Positions 18,063-26,201 of a stretch of 64,000 bases of DNA are shown one piece after another; position 1 is the stretch's first letter; every line of letters begins with the position of its first letter. The notes under the pieces are model-generated. The model did no database searches, was not told the origin of the DNA, and saw only the letters and a list, made by a program, of their open reading frames with translations. Origin of the DNA: Rhizobium sp. Leaf306 (GTDB lineage Bacteria > Pseudomonadota > Alphaproteobacteria > Rhizobiales > Rhizobiaceae). Position numbers and translations under genes: made by a program. The DNA lies in the NCBI RefSeq assembly GCF_001423425.1, contig NZ_LMNX01000002.1, positions 186,001-250,000 of the forward strand. Reading direction: 5' to 3'.

Positions 18063-18767
18063 TCAGCCGAACAGGTCTTTCGTCAATGTCGGCAAGCTAC
18101 CGAGGCCACCGACCTCCGTGTAACGCGGCAATACCATCATTCGGTCGGCGGGCAGGGGGCGTTGAAGGGCCTTCGCCTCACTCCAGGGCGCGGTCAACCA
18201 AATCTCGCATTCTTCCTCCGTTGTCAAAATAACGGGCATGGCCTTCGGATGGATAGGTTTTACGATCTCGTTGGGGTCGGTCGTCAGGAAGGCATAGAGG
18301 TCGTGTTCTCCCTCGCGCGGCGCCTTGATCGGTCCCCGTGAGCCGATCCACTTCGTATGGATGCCTGCAAGCATAAACAGCGGCTTGTCCTCGCCGACGA
18401 CGAACCACCGAAGCGGCTTCTTTTCCGTGGCCGGGTCAGCCGACTGTTCGTACTCGCTGAATGCCGTCGCGGGAACGAGGCAGCGGTTCTCGACGCGGAG
18501 CCACTGCTGCCAGTGGGGAAGGAACGTCTTGCGAACGTTAGTTACGCCTCGGTCTGGCTTACCGTCGAGATGCACTTCAGGCGTCGGCATGCCCCAGGTC
18601 GAAATCGTCAGTTCGCGCTCGCCTTCGGTGTCCACGCGGATGATCGGTCCTTCGCGATCCGGGTGGACGTTGATCGACGGTGGCAGGTTTCCTTCCCGAA
18701 ACCGCGTGATGCTGATGAAGTCCCTGATGGCCTGCTGGTTGGTCGTGAAATTGTAGAGGTTGCACAT
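18063..18767 (-). CDS. yedK: SOS response-associated peptidase (SRAP, YedK/HMCES family)
   Basis: 234 residues beginning MCNLYNFTT. Cys2, exposed after Met removal, is the SRAP catalytic residue that forms a stable thiazolidine crosslink with abasic sites in single-stranded DNA. The other family elements are visible: [10 protein letters not shown] (Asn/Arg), [11 protein letters not shown] (Glu) and [13 protein letters not shown] (the active-site His). The ATG at 18767 is fixed by Cys2; the longer frame would abolish activity. An eroded second copy lies at 16600 next to a LigD remnant, a common pairing in rhizobia. Confidence 0.93.
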   Translation of the reverse strand: MCNLYNFTTNQQAIRDFISITRFREGNLPPSINVHPDREGPIIRVDTEGERELTISTWGMPTPEVHLDGKPDRGVTNVRKTFLPHWQQWLRVENRCLVPATAFSEYEQSADPATEKKPLRWFVVGEDKPLFMLAGIHTKWIGSRGPIKAPREGEHDLYAFLTTDPNEIVKPIHPKAMPVILTTEEECEIWLTAPWSEAKALQRPLPADRMMVLPRYTEVGGLGSLPTLTKDLFG

Positions 18768-18970
18768 GCCCGTCTCTCCCTTGTCCTGCTTAGATATGCG
18801 GCCACGCTGAAGTATCAACAACGCTTTCAATGGCTAGATGACGGCGGAGCGTCATTCACAGGAAGGCCGCTGTTACTTTTTTAATAGGATATTCTAATAT
18901 AAGTGCATTGCCAGCACGACACCCCCTCGTGGTCGGCGACATGCCTCTGGGATGCCGTTCCAGCTGGTGG

Positions 18971-19017
18971 AGCGGGCGTGTTGGAGTTGGTAGTTACCGG
19001 CTACCGACATGCCCGCT
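18971..19017. repeat. Stem-loop 1
   Basis: AGCGGGCGTGTTGG pairs with CCGACATGCCCGCT across a 19-base loop; 12 of 14 positions match and the other two become G-U pairs in RNA. It is related to stem-loop 4 at 19524. Confidence 0.5.
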
Positions 19018-19173
19018 AAAACGACGACCGGTTGGGTAAGACCGGTCATGAGCCCGCAATAATTCCTTAAACAAAAGCCTGATAACCAGTCAGCGTCTTG
19101 GCAACGCCTTGCCGAGATGCGTGACGACCGGGGCGGGCGTTTCAAGCATGAACGTCTCGGTCGTTGTCGGCTT

Positions 19174-19216
19174 CCAAGAAGGCAAAGGTATCAGATCACA
19201 GCCATTGCCTTCTTGG
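19174..19216. repeat. Stem-loop 2, perfect 12-bp inverted repeat
   Basis: CCAAGAAGGCAA (19174-19185) and TTGCCTTCTTGG (19205-19216) are perfectly complementary around a 19-base loop. A T-poor 3' flank argues against an ordinary terminator. Confidence 0.55.
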
Positions 19217-19386
19217 TTAGCTCGGTGATCATCAGCCTCACGTTGGAGACGGCGGACACGAAGGTTTCCACTGGTAATTATCTGTCTCTTGCTCGGGTTG
19301 ACCGTCACTGATAGGTTGTGAGGCGTTGTCATATCTATCGTGACGGCTTGAAGCTTCGTTCCCTACAAGTTGCGATCTTCTCAAAC

Positions 19387-19425
19387 GGCGAGGGCAGGTC
19401 AGGGCTATTCGGCTTGCCCTTCGCC
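19387..19425. repeat. Stem-loop 3
   Basis: GGCGAGGGCA pairs with TGCCCTTCGCC with one bulged base, around an 18-base loop. Confidence 0.4.
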
Positions 19426-19523
19426 TATATCCCGCGAGATAGCGGGGCTTCCAGCCCACAATGCTTCCTTAACCAGAATCACTCATATTCGTGCTGCGTC
19501 TGGTGCCGCAATACCAGTAGCTC

Positions 19524-19571
19524 AGCGAGCATGTCGGCAGTAATTGGTACCTGCTCCCGACATGCTCCGCT
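19524..19571. repeat. Stem-loop 4, related to stem-loop 1
   Basis: AGCGAGCATGTCGG pairs with CCGACATGCTCCGCT with one bulge across a 19-base loop. The 3' arm shares CCGACATGC-C/T-CCGCT with stem-loop 1 and the loops are alike (GTAGTTACC versus CAGTAATTGGTACC). Confidence 0.5.
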
Positions 19572-19676
19572 ACAATCCTTCCTATGATGATCTGCTGCCA
19601 CCAAGCGCATCTGACCATTGTTCCCCACACTGTTCATTGTTACGCTTATGTTGTTGTCGAGAGTTGATTCCTCCGG

Positions 19677-20111
19677 CTATGGCAACGAGTGACGCTGGTT
19701 CAGCGGTAGGACGTCAGAACCATTGTCTCTACCTGGAACGGTTGCCCTCAACATGCTCCCCGCATGAGCGTCCGTTTCAACGGGAAGGCTGATGAGAGTT
19801 GGCCTTCCCAAGTCCCCGATCGTTGAAGCAGCCTGTTGGTGAGCTTGCGTCATAACGGTGACGTTGATAGTGCTTTGGCTGGTCCGAAGCCAAACCCGGA
19901 CCTCCGACTTGGAAGGTTCTGTCTCCATGACAGCCTTCCCCTTTTCGATCTGCCGAAAAGTGCGACGTGCCCTGTCAGTCAAGCGGTTTCCAGATTTCCT
20001 CAATCTGACGACATTTTTATTTTCGGTACGACGCACTATTCCGGCATCTGACGAAATAACGAGCATATAGCAGCCGGAATTGCTTGCTGGGCAGGGGTTC
20101 TGGAAATTCAT
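19677..20111 (-). CDS. Possible hypothetical protein
   Basis: A 144-codon frame (or 129 from the internal Met of MLVISSDAG). Its middle (VVRLRKSGNRLTDRARRTFR, then QIEKGKAVMETEP) looks protein-like, but there is no clear RBS and the 3' third overlaps an 8-bp perfect hairpin (GGGAAGGC/GCCTTCCC near 19780-19807). No family recognised; it may be a chance frame in a non-coding stretch. Confidence 0.25.
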   Translation of the reverse strand: MNFQNPCPASNSGCYMLVISSDAGIVRRTENKNVVRLRKSGNRLTDRARRTFRQIEKGKAVMETEPSKSEVRVWLRTSQSTINVTVMTQAHQQAASTIGDLGRPTLISLPVETDAHAGSMLRATVPGRDNGSDVLPLNQRHSLP

Positions 20112-20509
20112 CTTGACGAAATTCGTGGTGGTCGGTTGATGACGTGCACCACTTCAGACACTGGAATATCGTTCGGTACGGGGTCACACAGCCCGATGTA
20201 GTTTTCTCACTTCGCCATTCAGATCAATACAGCGGATCGCAGAGATCGGCAGTCGTATCCAATGGTGTCGATCGGATCTGGCAGGGTCAAGCAGTTACCT
20301 TCAGGATAGCCATTGCATAAGGTGGCAAAGCTAATCTTTACCCAATTCATTATTTTCATGCTTAGGGGACGCAAACCGGACCCCTTCTCGCGTTGCGAGG
20401 TTTACGAGTAGCCCGCGCTAAGAGGCAGGGTTCCCGTTGATTCTACAGATGTTCGTGACTGGTTCCGCAGGTATGACTTTTTGCCAACAAGATATTTTTC
20501 AAGGTGTTG
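20112..20509. other. Gap with no supported gene
   Basis: No reading frame, clear hairpin or repeat stands out on either strand. Frames that overlap the right end are shadows of the PAS gene. Confidence 0.5.
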
Positions 20510-20944
20510 TTAAGGCGCTACCCCATTCGAGCGAGATAGTCGCTGGAACGGCACGACATTATGGCCAGCAACCTCTGTCTGAACGTCCTGCTGCCGATCC
20601 GGTCGCTCGAAAATCGTGCCGGTGTAGAATGAGGGCAAGCCCGTGGTATCGTGTAGGCATCTGCCGATCGACATGACCTTCTTCATCCGAAAGCCGTCAA
20701 ATACGGTGTAGCAGATGGAGCCAGCCTCACCACTGAGTATGCCGGTGTGGACTTCAAAAGCCACCCTCTCACGATCGCCGGGGATGATGCGTGCCATGAC
20801 GTCTTCGATCGTCACACCTCTAACCACCTCATCCAAAGTGAACCCGTAGAGACTGGCGAATATCACATCGCCTGTAAGGCAATTATCCACCACGTTCCAG
20901 TTGTAGAACCCTAAGTTAGGAACGTCGTTTTCACTGAAGGCCAT
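20510..20944 (-). CDS. Standalone PAS-domain protein, copy 2
   Basis: 144 residues, essentially one PAS domain. It aligns with copy 1 at 17343: NLGFYNWNVVDNCLTGDVIF matches GAGFYSWSLTTNKLTADSAF, and DRERVAFEVHTGILSGEAG and GLPSFYTGTIFERP match the equivalents there. The start ATG follows AGGGG, as in copy 1. A run of 12 G residues lies 88 bp upstream of the start codon, in the likely promoter or leader, and could make expression phase-variable. No output domain or partner gene is visible. Confidence 0.75.
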   Translation of the reverse strand: MAFSENDVPNLGFYNWNVVDNCLTGDVIFASLYGFTLDEVVRGVTIEDVMARIIPGDRERVAFEVHTGILSGEAGSICYTVFDGFRMKKVMSIGRCLHDTTGLPSFYTGTIFERPDRQQDVQTEVAGHNVVPFQRLSRSNGVAP

Positions 20945-21031
20945 CTCAAACCCCTGATCGAATCATACCAATTTTGCCATTAATGCGAGTATTCGTAATT
21001 GCTAATTTTAGTCAGTGAGTTGTAGTAGTGA

Positions 21032-21043
21032 GGGGGGGGGGGG
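21032..21043. repeat. G12 homopolymer tract
   Basis: Twelve consecutive G residues between the small membrane protein gene (ends 21057) and the PAS gene start (20944), i.e. in the upstream region of the PAS gene. Tracts of this length are prone to slipped-strand length change. Confidence 0.9.
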
Positions 21044-21056
21044 ATCGCTCTGTCGC

Positions 21057-21197
21057 TTACGCCAACAACGCGGAAGTCAAGCAGACTGCTGCAATCATCA
21101 CGCTCATTAAAACAACCGTCATTAGATGGTTTTGGTGAGGTTTGATCGAGGGGGGCGGGGCGGGTGTGCGTCTTTTGGAACTGGCCAGATAAGGCAT
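21057..21197 (-). CDS. Small single-pass membrane protein
   Basis: 46 residues: a basic, Pro-rich N-terminal part (SSKRRTPAPPPSIKPHQNH) and one C-terminal hydrophobic helix (LMTVVLMSVMIAAVCLTSAL), typical of a tail-anchored small protein. The ATG at 21197 follows AGGAAAGACTTC; the longer frame starts without an RBS. It is divergent from the small gene at 21335 and precedes PAS copy 2 on the same strand, with the G12 tract between. Confidence 0.5.
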   Translation of the reverse strand: MPYLASSKRRTPAPPPSIKPHQNHLMTVVLMSVMIAAVCLTSALLA

Positions 21198-21334
21198 GAA
21201 GTCTTTCCTATGGTTGTAGAGGAAATGACAAACCGTCAGTTTAGTTCCGATTGTTAATTGTGCGGAAGAAGCCGTTGACTCATATGAATTAAGAGAACAC
21301 AACAAGAACATTACCCTTCCAGATCAGGTGCGAG

Positions 21335-21541
21335 ATGTCAGCAATTATCCAAGCCGTAACAACGAATGACGTTGAGATCGATCATGCGGAAGCCTTACTG
21401 GCCGCGCACGAAGGCGATGCTGTTGCCGCGCTTAGGCACGTCATTGCCGACGCGTCCTTCCTACATGGACAGCTACTGATAGCATCGATGTTCGTTTCTT
21501 ACGGAGCGGGGGGATGGCGGCCACGGTTCGTTCGGGAGTAG
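21335..21541 (+). CDS. Small hypothetical protein typical of rhizobial accessory DNA
   Basis: 68 residues, with HAEALLAAHEGDAVAALRHV, SFLHGQLLIASMFVS and the end WRPRFVRE. Small proteins of this plan (an AEALLAxHxGDAxAAL helix and a C-terminal G-W-x-P motif) are common on rhizobial plasmids and accessory regions, with no known function. AGGTGCGAG precedes the ATG. First of three small genes in a row on this strand. Confidence 0.6.
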   Translation: MSAIIQAVTTNDVEIDHAEALLAAHEGDAVAALRHVIADASFLHGQLLIASMFVSYGAGGWRPRFVRE

Positions 21542-21547
21542 CGCTTC

Positions 21548-21754
21548 ATGGACGCGGTGGAAGCTGTCATTAAGTGCTTGCGGAAGCTTGATTTGAAGCC
21601 GGGCGATAACGTCAACATCTACGCCATCGGGGCACCGCTCATCGACATGGGGTTCGACCCGGAAGCAATCATAGATGCTGTCTGTCTAATGGAGGCACAG
21701 AAGTTTATTCAACTTATCCCGGGCAATCAAATCTCGATCTTAAAGCCGTTGTAG
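21548..21754 (+). CDS. Small hypothetical protein
   Basis: 68 residues, mixed alpha/beta in appearance (AVEAVIKCLRKLDLKPGDNV, IDMGFDPEAIIDAVCLMEA, FIQLIPGNQISILKPL). GGGAG lies nine bases before the ATG, and the gene starts six bases after the preceding stop, so the two are probably cotranscribed. No family recognised. Confidence 0.6.
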   Translation: MDAVEAVIKCLRKLDLKPGDNVNIYAIGAPLIDMGFDPEAIIDAVCLMEAQKFIQLIPGNQISILKPL

Positions 21755-21861
21755 CAAGCATATTCGATTGATCTAATAAACGACGTTGTTTGCTAGCGAG
21801 ACTCGATTTGTTTCAGTCTTTCGACTACGTGGGATGATCGTATGGGGACCGGGGCATCTAC

Positions 21862-22062
21862 ATGGACAGCATATACATCGTTACGGTCTTCCAAGACGAT
21901 GTCGAGCGTGTGTTCTTGTGCTCGATGGTGATGCTGTCACCGGACGGCCTTTACTTAGTAAGCCAAGACGGAGGCGAGTATCGTTTCCCATCATCCGATC
22001 TAATCGGGATTGAGTCTGTTAGATCGGCAACGGACGTCGCAGAGCGATGGGATCGGCGGTAG
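21862..22062 (+). CDS. Small hypothetical protein
   Basis: 66 residues with a beta-rich look (SIYIVTVFQDDVERVFLCSM, LYLVSQDGGEYRFPSSDLIG). A purine-rich GGGGACCGGGG stretch precedes the ATG. It lies downstream of two other small genes and directly upstream of an intrinsic terminator, so it probably ends that transcription unit. No family recognised. Confidence 0.5.
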   Translation: MDSIYIVTVFQDDVERVFLCSMVMLSPDGLYLVSQDGGEYRFPSSDLIGIESVRSATDVAERWDRR

Positions 22063-22077
22063 CAGACCCGAACGAAA

Positions 22078-22115
22078 AAAGCCCGTGCGGAAGGAGCCAC
22101 CACCGCACGAGCTTT
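22078..22115. terminator. Bidirectional intrinsic terminator
   Basis: AAAGCCCGTGCGG pairs with CCGCACGAGCTTT (one mismatch) across a 12-base loop. Six As before it give a T-run on the minus strand, and TTT follows on the plus strand, so it can end the small-gene unit from the left and the minus-strand frame at 22394 from the right. Confidence 0.8.
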
Positions 22116-22393
22116 CGTCCATCACCAAGGGCAGACATCGGACGACCGGAGAGCCAAAACGATGCCTACTGTCGTTAAAATGCGGATCTGGTCATTTGGT
22201 TCCGGACAAACCGCATCGATCGAGTAGTGGCACCTCATCCCGTATACGTTTTCGGTTTTTCATATGGGGAAGGCGGCTGTCGTGAAACCGTGCCGTTTGC
22301 AGTCCTCAATAAGTTCTTCGTAGAATGCGAAGAACTCTTCTCTGGCTATTGGTTCGAGCACTAGTCGAGGGCACTCGGCTCCGGCATTTCCCT

Positions 22394-22777
22394 TTACCTA
22401 TCGCGGAGCGGTTGCATTCGATCGAGCAGCTCCGACTTTTCTCGTATGGAAGTGAGCGTCGTGGCGTGGTCTGAGGCGGTCTGGAATAGCCACCCATGTG
22501 CAGCCTGTTCCAACAGATCATCCTTGTAACTGGCAATAGTGCTCATCGTCATATTGGAGCAAAACCGAACTTCCTCCGGAGCAGTACCGTCGGCCGCCCA
22601 ATATATAAAGCGCGACCTTAGCGAGCCGGTCAAAGTGAGGGAAGATTGACCGCCTGCGAGAGTCTTCACCTTAAGCGTGTCAATTTGAAATCGGGTATGA
22701 AGATGTAGCGAGGCCTTCGGCGGTGCGCCCGATGACCATGATGTCAATGCGTTAGGGCAACGCTTGTGAAATGGCAT
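22394..22777 (-). CDS. Hypothetical protein
   Basis: 127 codons; the C-terminal half (EEVRFCSNMTMSTIASYKDD, then LLEQAAHGWLFQTASDHATT) looks protein-like and hydrophilic. Start uncertain, with no good RBS. It overlaps the plus-strand frame starting at 22766 by 12 bp and is followed by a terminator with its T-run on this strand, which is mild support. No family recognised. Confidence 0.35.
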   Translation of the reverse strand: MPFHKRCPNALTSWSSGAPPKASLHLHTRFQIDTLKVKTLAGGQSSLTLTGSLRSRFIYWAADGTAPEEVRFCSNMTMSTIASYKDDLLEQAAHGWLFQTASDHATTLTSIREKSELLDRMQPLRDR

Positions 22778-23062
22778 CGGACTAGCGTCGTGATCGCCGC
22801 GACGATGTACATCTTCGCCGACACGTCGCCTGGAGCACCAATTTTGAACGATCCCATTGTTAAGGCTATTCAGGCCAGTATCGTGAGCATTACACTCTCG
22901 AACGGAGCATTGGGTGCGAGGCTGGCGAAGCTGTATCTGATGCCCGATGCGGAGTTGCTCGTGGCGCTACTGGCTGATGGAGAGAACCTGTCATTCAACC
23001 GGGAGCGGGTGAAGAAATTGACGACTTCCCAGTTGAAGACTGAGTTAGAAGCATGGCTATAA
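22766..23062 (+). CDS. Small hypothetical protein
   Basis: Up to 98 residues from a GTG, or 85 from the Met of MYIFADTSPG. The C-terminal part is helical and charged (LAKLYLMPDAELLVALLADG, RERVKKLTTSQLKTELEAWL). No RBS settles the start. A further frame (23053-23247) overlaps its end by 10 bp but has little support. No family recognised. Confidence 0.4.
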   Translation: MKWHRTSVVIAATMYIFADTSPGAPILNDPIVKAIQASIVSITLSNGALGARLAKLYLMPDAELLVALLADGENLSFNRERVKKLTTSQLKTELEAWL

Positions 23063-23287
23063 AGTCGCAGGGGGCGACTAGACCTCTTTGCGCCAGCAAT
23101 AATCGGATACCGGCCGGTATCCGGGTATGGATCGGTAGTACAGGGCGGGTGGTGTTGCTCCCCGCGCGTTTAATGGAACGCCTCTCTAATATTCCTGTGC
23201 GGAACTCGGCGGATACGACGAATTCCGATATTCAGCCAATCCCTTAGTATACAATCACGCCGGGTATTTGGATTGGAGCACAGGATA

Positions 23288-24556
23288 ATGCGCGGTCGTC
23301 GAAATGGAGCAGCGGAACATCTCTTCAGCAAAGGAGATTGGTTCGCGACCCAAGAGCAATGGAAAAAGCAGCTTTTGGAAGCCATTGAGCGGATAAATGG
23401 CGATGAACTGCTCAATACGTCGACGACTGATCTTGCTCGATATCACGCCAGCGATATGGCCTTCGATGTGCCGAAAATCTACCCCGACGATCTTGTCGTT
23501 GAACAGCGCGAGACGCAAATCGACATTAGCCGTGACCATAATAGGTGGATCGAGGACCGGTCTCGGCCGCACTACATTACGGGAACAGCGGTCGATGTGG
23601 AAATCCCGTTCACCGGGAACAAAATTGGCTTTGACATCCAGCCATCTACCCGAAACTTCAGCAATCCCATGGCTGTCGTCAGTGACGGTGTCGTTTCATT
23701 CTCGATCACGGGCACCGATCTAACTGCGGAACGGGTGAGGCAGGAAATTGACCGTCTCGTGAACTCGATCAACGAGCATCTTGGATGGCTCGCGAACGAC
23801 GCGAAGTCGTACAATGCGAGCTTGCAAGGCCTAGCGACACAGGCGATTGAGCGCCGCAAAGAGAAACTTCTCAAAGATAAGTCGCTCGTCGCAGGCCTGG
23901 GGTTCAAGATGAAGGAGCGCCCCGGCGCCAGCCAGACGTTCGCAGCAACGTCAGTGCGCCGGGTCATTCGCCCGGGCGTCCCCAAGCCCGTGGCTTCTCG
24001 TGAACCATTCAAACCAGAGCCGATCCTCACCGGCGACGACTACGAGCATATTCTCTCGGTTCTGGAGAATATGGTCGGGGTTATGGAGCAAAGCCCGGGT
24101 GCATTTCGCGAGATAGATGAGGAAAGCCTACGAACGCATTTCCTGGTTCAGCTTAATGGCCAATACTCTGGCGCCGCAACGGCAGAAACCTTCAACTACG
24201 AGGGCAAGTCCGACATCCTAATCAAGGTCGACGGAAAGAACATCTTCGTGGGCGAGTGCAAGTTCTGGACTGGCGAAAAGGGATATCTTGAAACCTTGGA
24301 CCAGGTTCTTTCCTATTTGAGCTGGCGAGACACGAAGGCCGCCGTCCTGGTTTTCAATCGTAACAAGGATTTTGGGGGGGTTCTCGCCAAGATCGAGGAA
24401 GCGACGCCGAGCCACCCGAACTTCAAAAAAATGACCAAGAAGCGCTCCGAGAGCAGCTGGACCTATCTCTTCGGACACAAGGATGATGCGAACAGGGAGA
24501 TCACGATCACGGTCCAGGCGTATAATGTGCCCGAGAGGATCAAGCCCCGTCTGTAG
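23288..24556 (+). CDS. PD-(D/E)XK nuclease-fold protein, probable defence nuclease
   Basis: 422 residues. The C-terminal third carries a restriction-endonuclease-like core: EGKSDILIKVDGK followed by FVGECKFWTG, i.e. Asp309, Glu323 and Lys325 of a D...ExK site, then helices with ETLDQVLSYLSWRDTKAAVL as in Mrr/PDDEXK folds. The first two thirds (about 1-240) have no motif I recognise. ATG 23288 has AGGA five bases upstream. The gene is convergent with the four-gene defence-like operon that ends at 24843; whether it belongs with it is unknown. A restriction or abortive-infection nuclease role is inference from fold and neighbourhood. Confidence 0.72.
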   Translation: MRGRRNGAAEHLFSKGDWFATQEQWKKQLLEAIERINGDELLNTSTTDLARYHASDMAFDVPKIYPDDLVVEQRETQIDISRDHNRWIEDRSRPHYITGTAVDVEIPFTGNKIGFDIQPSTRNFSNPMAVVSDGVVSFSITGTDLTAERVRQEIDRLVNSINEHLGWLANDAKSYNASLQGLATQAIERRKEKLLKDKSLVAGLGFKMKERPGASQTFAATSVRRVIRPGVPKPVASREPFKPEPILTGDDYEHILSVLENMVGVMEQSPGAFREIDEESLRTHFLVQLNGQYSGAATAETFNYEGKSDILIKVDGKNIFVGECKFWTGEKGYLETLDQVLSYLSWRDTKAAVLVFNRNKDFGGVLAKIEEATPSHPNFKKMTKKRSESSWTYLFGHKDDANREITITVQAYNVPERIKPRL

Positions 24557-24842
24557 CGATCGCATAAGAACAATAGTTGGGACCGGAAATGAAAAAAGCA
24601 ATCAACGGTGGTAGCGGACATTCGTTGCTGAACCGATGACAACGAACTTATCACTTCGGCTGGCGCCTCTACTGAACGGCACCTCAGAAGTAGTAGTCCT
24701 TGGCGATCAGCTGCGGTGATTGTAAAGGCGGCTGTCACTAGTTCGGCCATAACCCACATATTATGTTGAACTGGACGTCCGACAGAAGCGAGGCTGAAAG
24801 ATTGGCACACGTCCTGGCAATAGGAAAGTCGGATCAATACAC

Positions 24843-26201
24843 CTACTGGCGAGACATAGTCCCTGGTGTCGCTCGCCTTACCTCGGAGATACTGCTCGCC
24901 TCGCTGTCCAGTGCGAACGTCTTCACAGCGGTGGTACCGATACCCATAGCTTTGATGATTTCCAGCGCCCCGCCATCTGCGGCCAACCTCGCCTGGAGTT
25001 TTGAGAAGTCCCCGCAGAACTCGGTCTCCGCTGCTATGTCGCCAACTGTGTTGCGGGCGACCCCTGAAATTTCGAAGCCGACCGTCCTTACCTGCATGGA
25101 TATCGAAGGATTTCCACCTACCTCGACGCCATACGCCGGTGTCTTGGTACTCTTGAGGACGACCCGACCGTTTTCAACCCAAGCTGTCTCCATGCCCTCT
25201 TTCACCTCGTATCCGAGGTCCGACAGGCCGTTGAGGATGGCGCGTCGGCGCTCAATCGCGGCTCTTCGCTCGACCAGTGCCAGCAATGTCTCTTTCGATG
25301 AGCCAATTTCACCAAGGATCGCCGGGAGGTCGGCCTTCTCTTGTAGCAGGCGAGCAATCGCTTGGAGATGCGGTTCTACCGTCGGGTCTCCAAGATATTT
25401 CAGCTCGCCCTCGATCCCGCGCAGCTCCGCGATGGCAGCCGTCTTTGCCACGGCGGCCTTATGGGCATTCCCGATGTCGAGCGCCAAGCTATCGATCAGC
25501 AGTGGACGTCGATTAGAGTCATCTGTCGCCAGCTTGTCTAGGCGGTCTGCGAACGCCTGGGATACTTCAGGGTCTAGGGCGTGCAGTTCTTCGTACCTGC
25601 GCTCTACGATCAATAGGCCCGGGTCGTCTGCTAGCTGACGTTCTTGGCCAGCCAGCCATTCAGCTAGGGTCGAGCGCTTGTCATCTCCGGCTAGCCGCGA
25701 CGCCAGATTGCGTTGCCTATCGGTGACGGCTGCAGGAGCGGTGGACGGTTGAAGCAAACCAAAGCCTTGGCGGACCGCCTGACGCAGCTCCTCTTGTTTG
25801 ACGGTCTCTGGCCGCAGAAGGGCAGGTGGGACTACAAGTCCTTTCGCCGCCAATGCGCTCGATAGGGATGCGGCTGCTCTCACCAGCTGCCGCGCTTCCT
25901 TCCGGGCAGCAGCCTTCCTTTCAGCAACCGCAGCAACGCGCCTCTCTACGTCCGAAGTGAGAAAGCCGATCTCAAGCGGAACCTGCTTTTGAAGCTCCAC
26001 GAATTTATCGGCTGCAAGGAGCTGCTGCATGGCGGTTACGCGAGTGTTTGCAATGTCAATGTCCTCGGGCGCTAGAACGCCATTGCGCTCTCCGACCTTT
26101 TGCCACTGAGCAACCGCAGCCTTTAGCATAGCGATCTGCCTCTCACAGATGGCTATGATCTCTTCGCGTGTGACAATCCTGACAACCTTCGGACCGCTCA
26201 T
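24843..26201 (-). CDS. Helical/coiled-coil protein, last gene of the kinase-helicase operon
   Basis: 452 residues. Residues about 10-250 are rich in Ala/Glu/Lys/Arg heptad-like helices (EEIIAICERQIAMLKAAVAQ, ERRVAAVAERKAAARKEAR), and 250-340 continue helical (IEGELKYLGDPTVEPHLQAI, LALVERRAAIERRRAIL). The last 100 residues look beta-rich (ENGRVVLKSTKTPAYGVEVG), then end helical. The ATG overlaps the stop of the 2,085-residue helicase gene (ATGA), so translation is coupled. No family recognised. As a soluble helical partner of a helicase it could be a structural, adaptor or regulatory subunit; this is inference. Confidence 0.75.
   Translation of the reverse strand: MSGPKVVRIVTREEIIAICERQIAMLKAAVAQWQKVGERNGVLAPEDIDIANTRVTAMQQLLAADKFVELQKQVPLEIGFLTSDVERRVAAVAERKAAARKEARQLVRAAASLSSALAAKGLVVPPALLRPETVKQEELRQAVRQGFGLLQPSTAPAAVTDRQRNLASRLAGDDKRSTLAEWLAGQERQLADDPGLLIVERRYEELHALDPEVSQAFADRLDKLATDDSNRRPLLIDSLALDIGNAHKAAVAKTAAIAELRGIEGELKYLGDPTVEPHLQAIARLLQEKADLPAILGEIGSSKETLLALVERRAAIERRRAILNGLSDLGYEVKEGMETAWVENGRVVLKSTKTPAYGVEVGGNPSISMQVRTVGFEISGVARNTVGDIAAETEFCGDFSKLQARLAADGGALEIIKAMGIGTTAVKTFALDSEASSISEVRRATPGTMSRQ

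Larger units (their letters stand above)
18768..19676. other. 900-bp gene-free stretch rich in stem-loops
   Basis: No supported reading frame. Instead there are at least four long imperfect or perfect inverted repeats (18971-19017, 19174-19216, 19387-19425, 19524-19571) plus short ones such as CCCGC-GAGATA-GCGGG near 19430. It could hold structured non-coding RNAs or a run of palindromic repeats. Confidence 0.5.

Noticed and set aside
19785..19807. CTGATGAG core resembling a hammerhead ribozyme
   Set aside because: The string occurs inside a short hairpin loop, but the required GAAA and the three-stem arrangement around a cleavage site are not present.
22085..24850. Mokosh system (MkoB PLD nuclease) near the giant helicase
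   Set aside because: No HxKx4D motif of a PLD nuclease was found in the neighbouring genes; the nuclease is a Vsr-like fusion instead.
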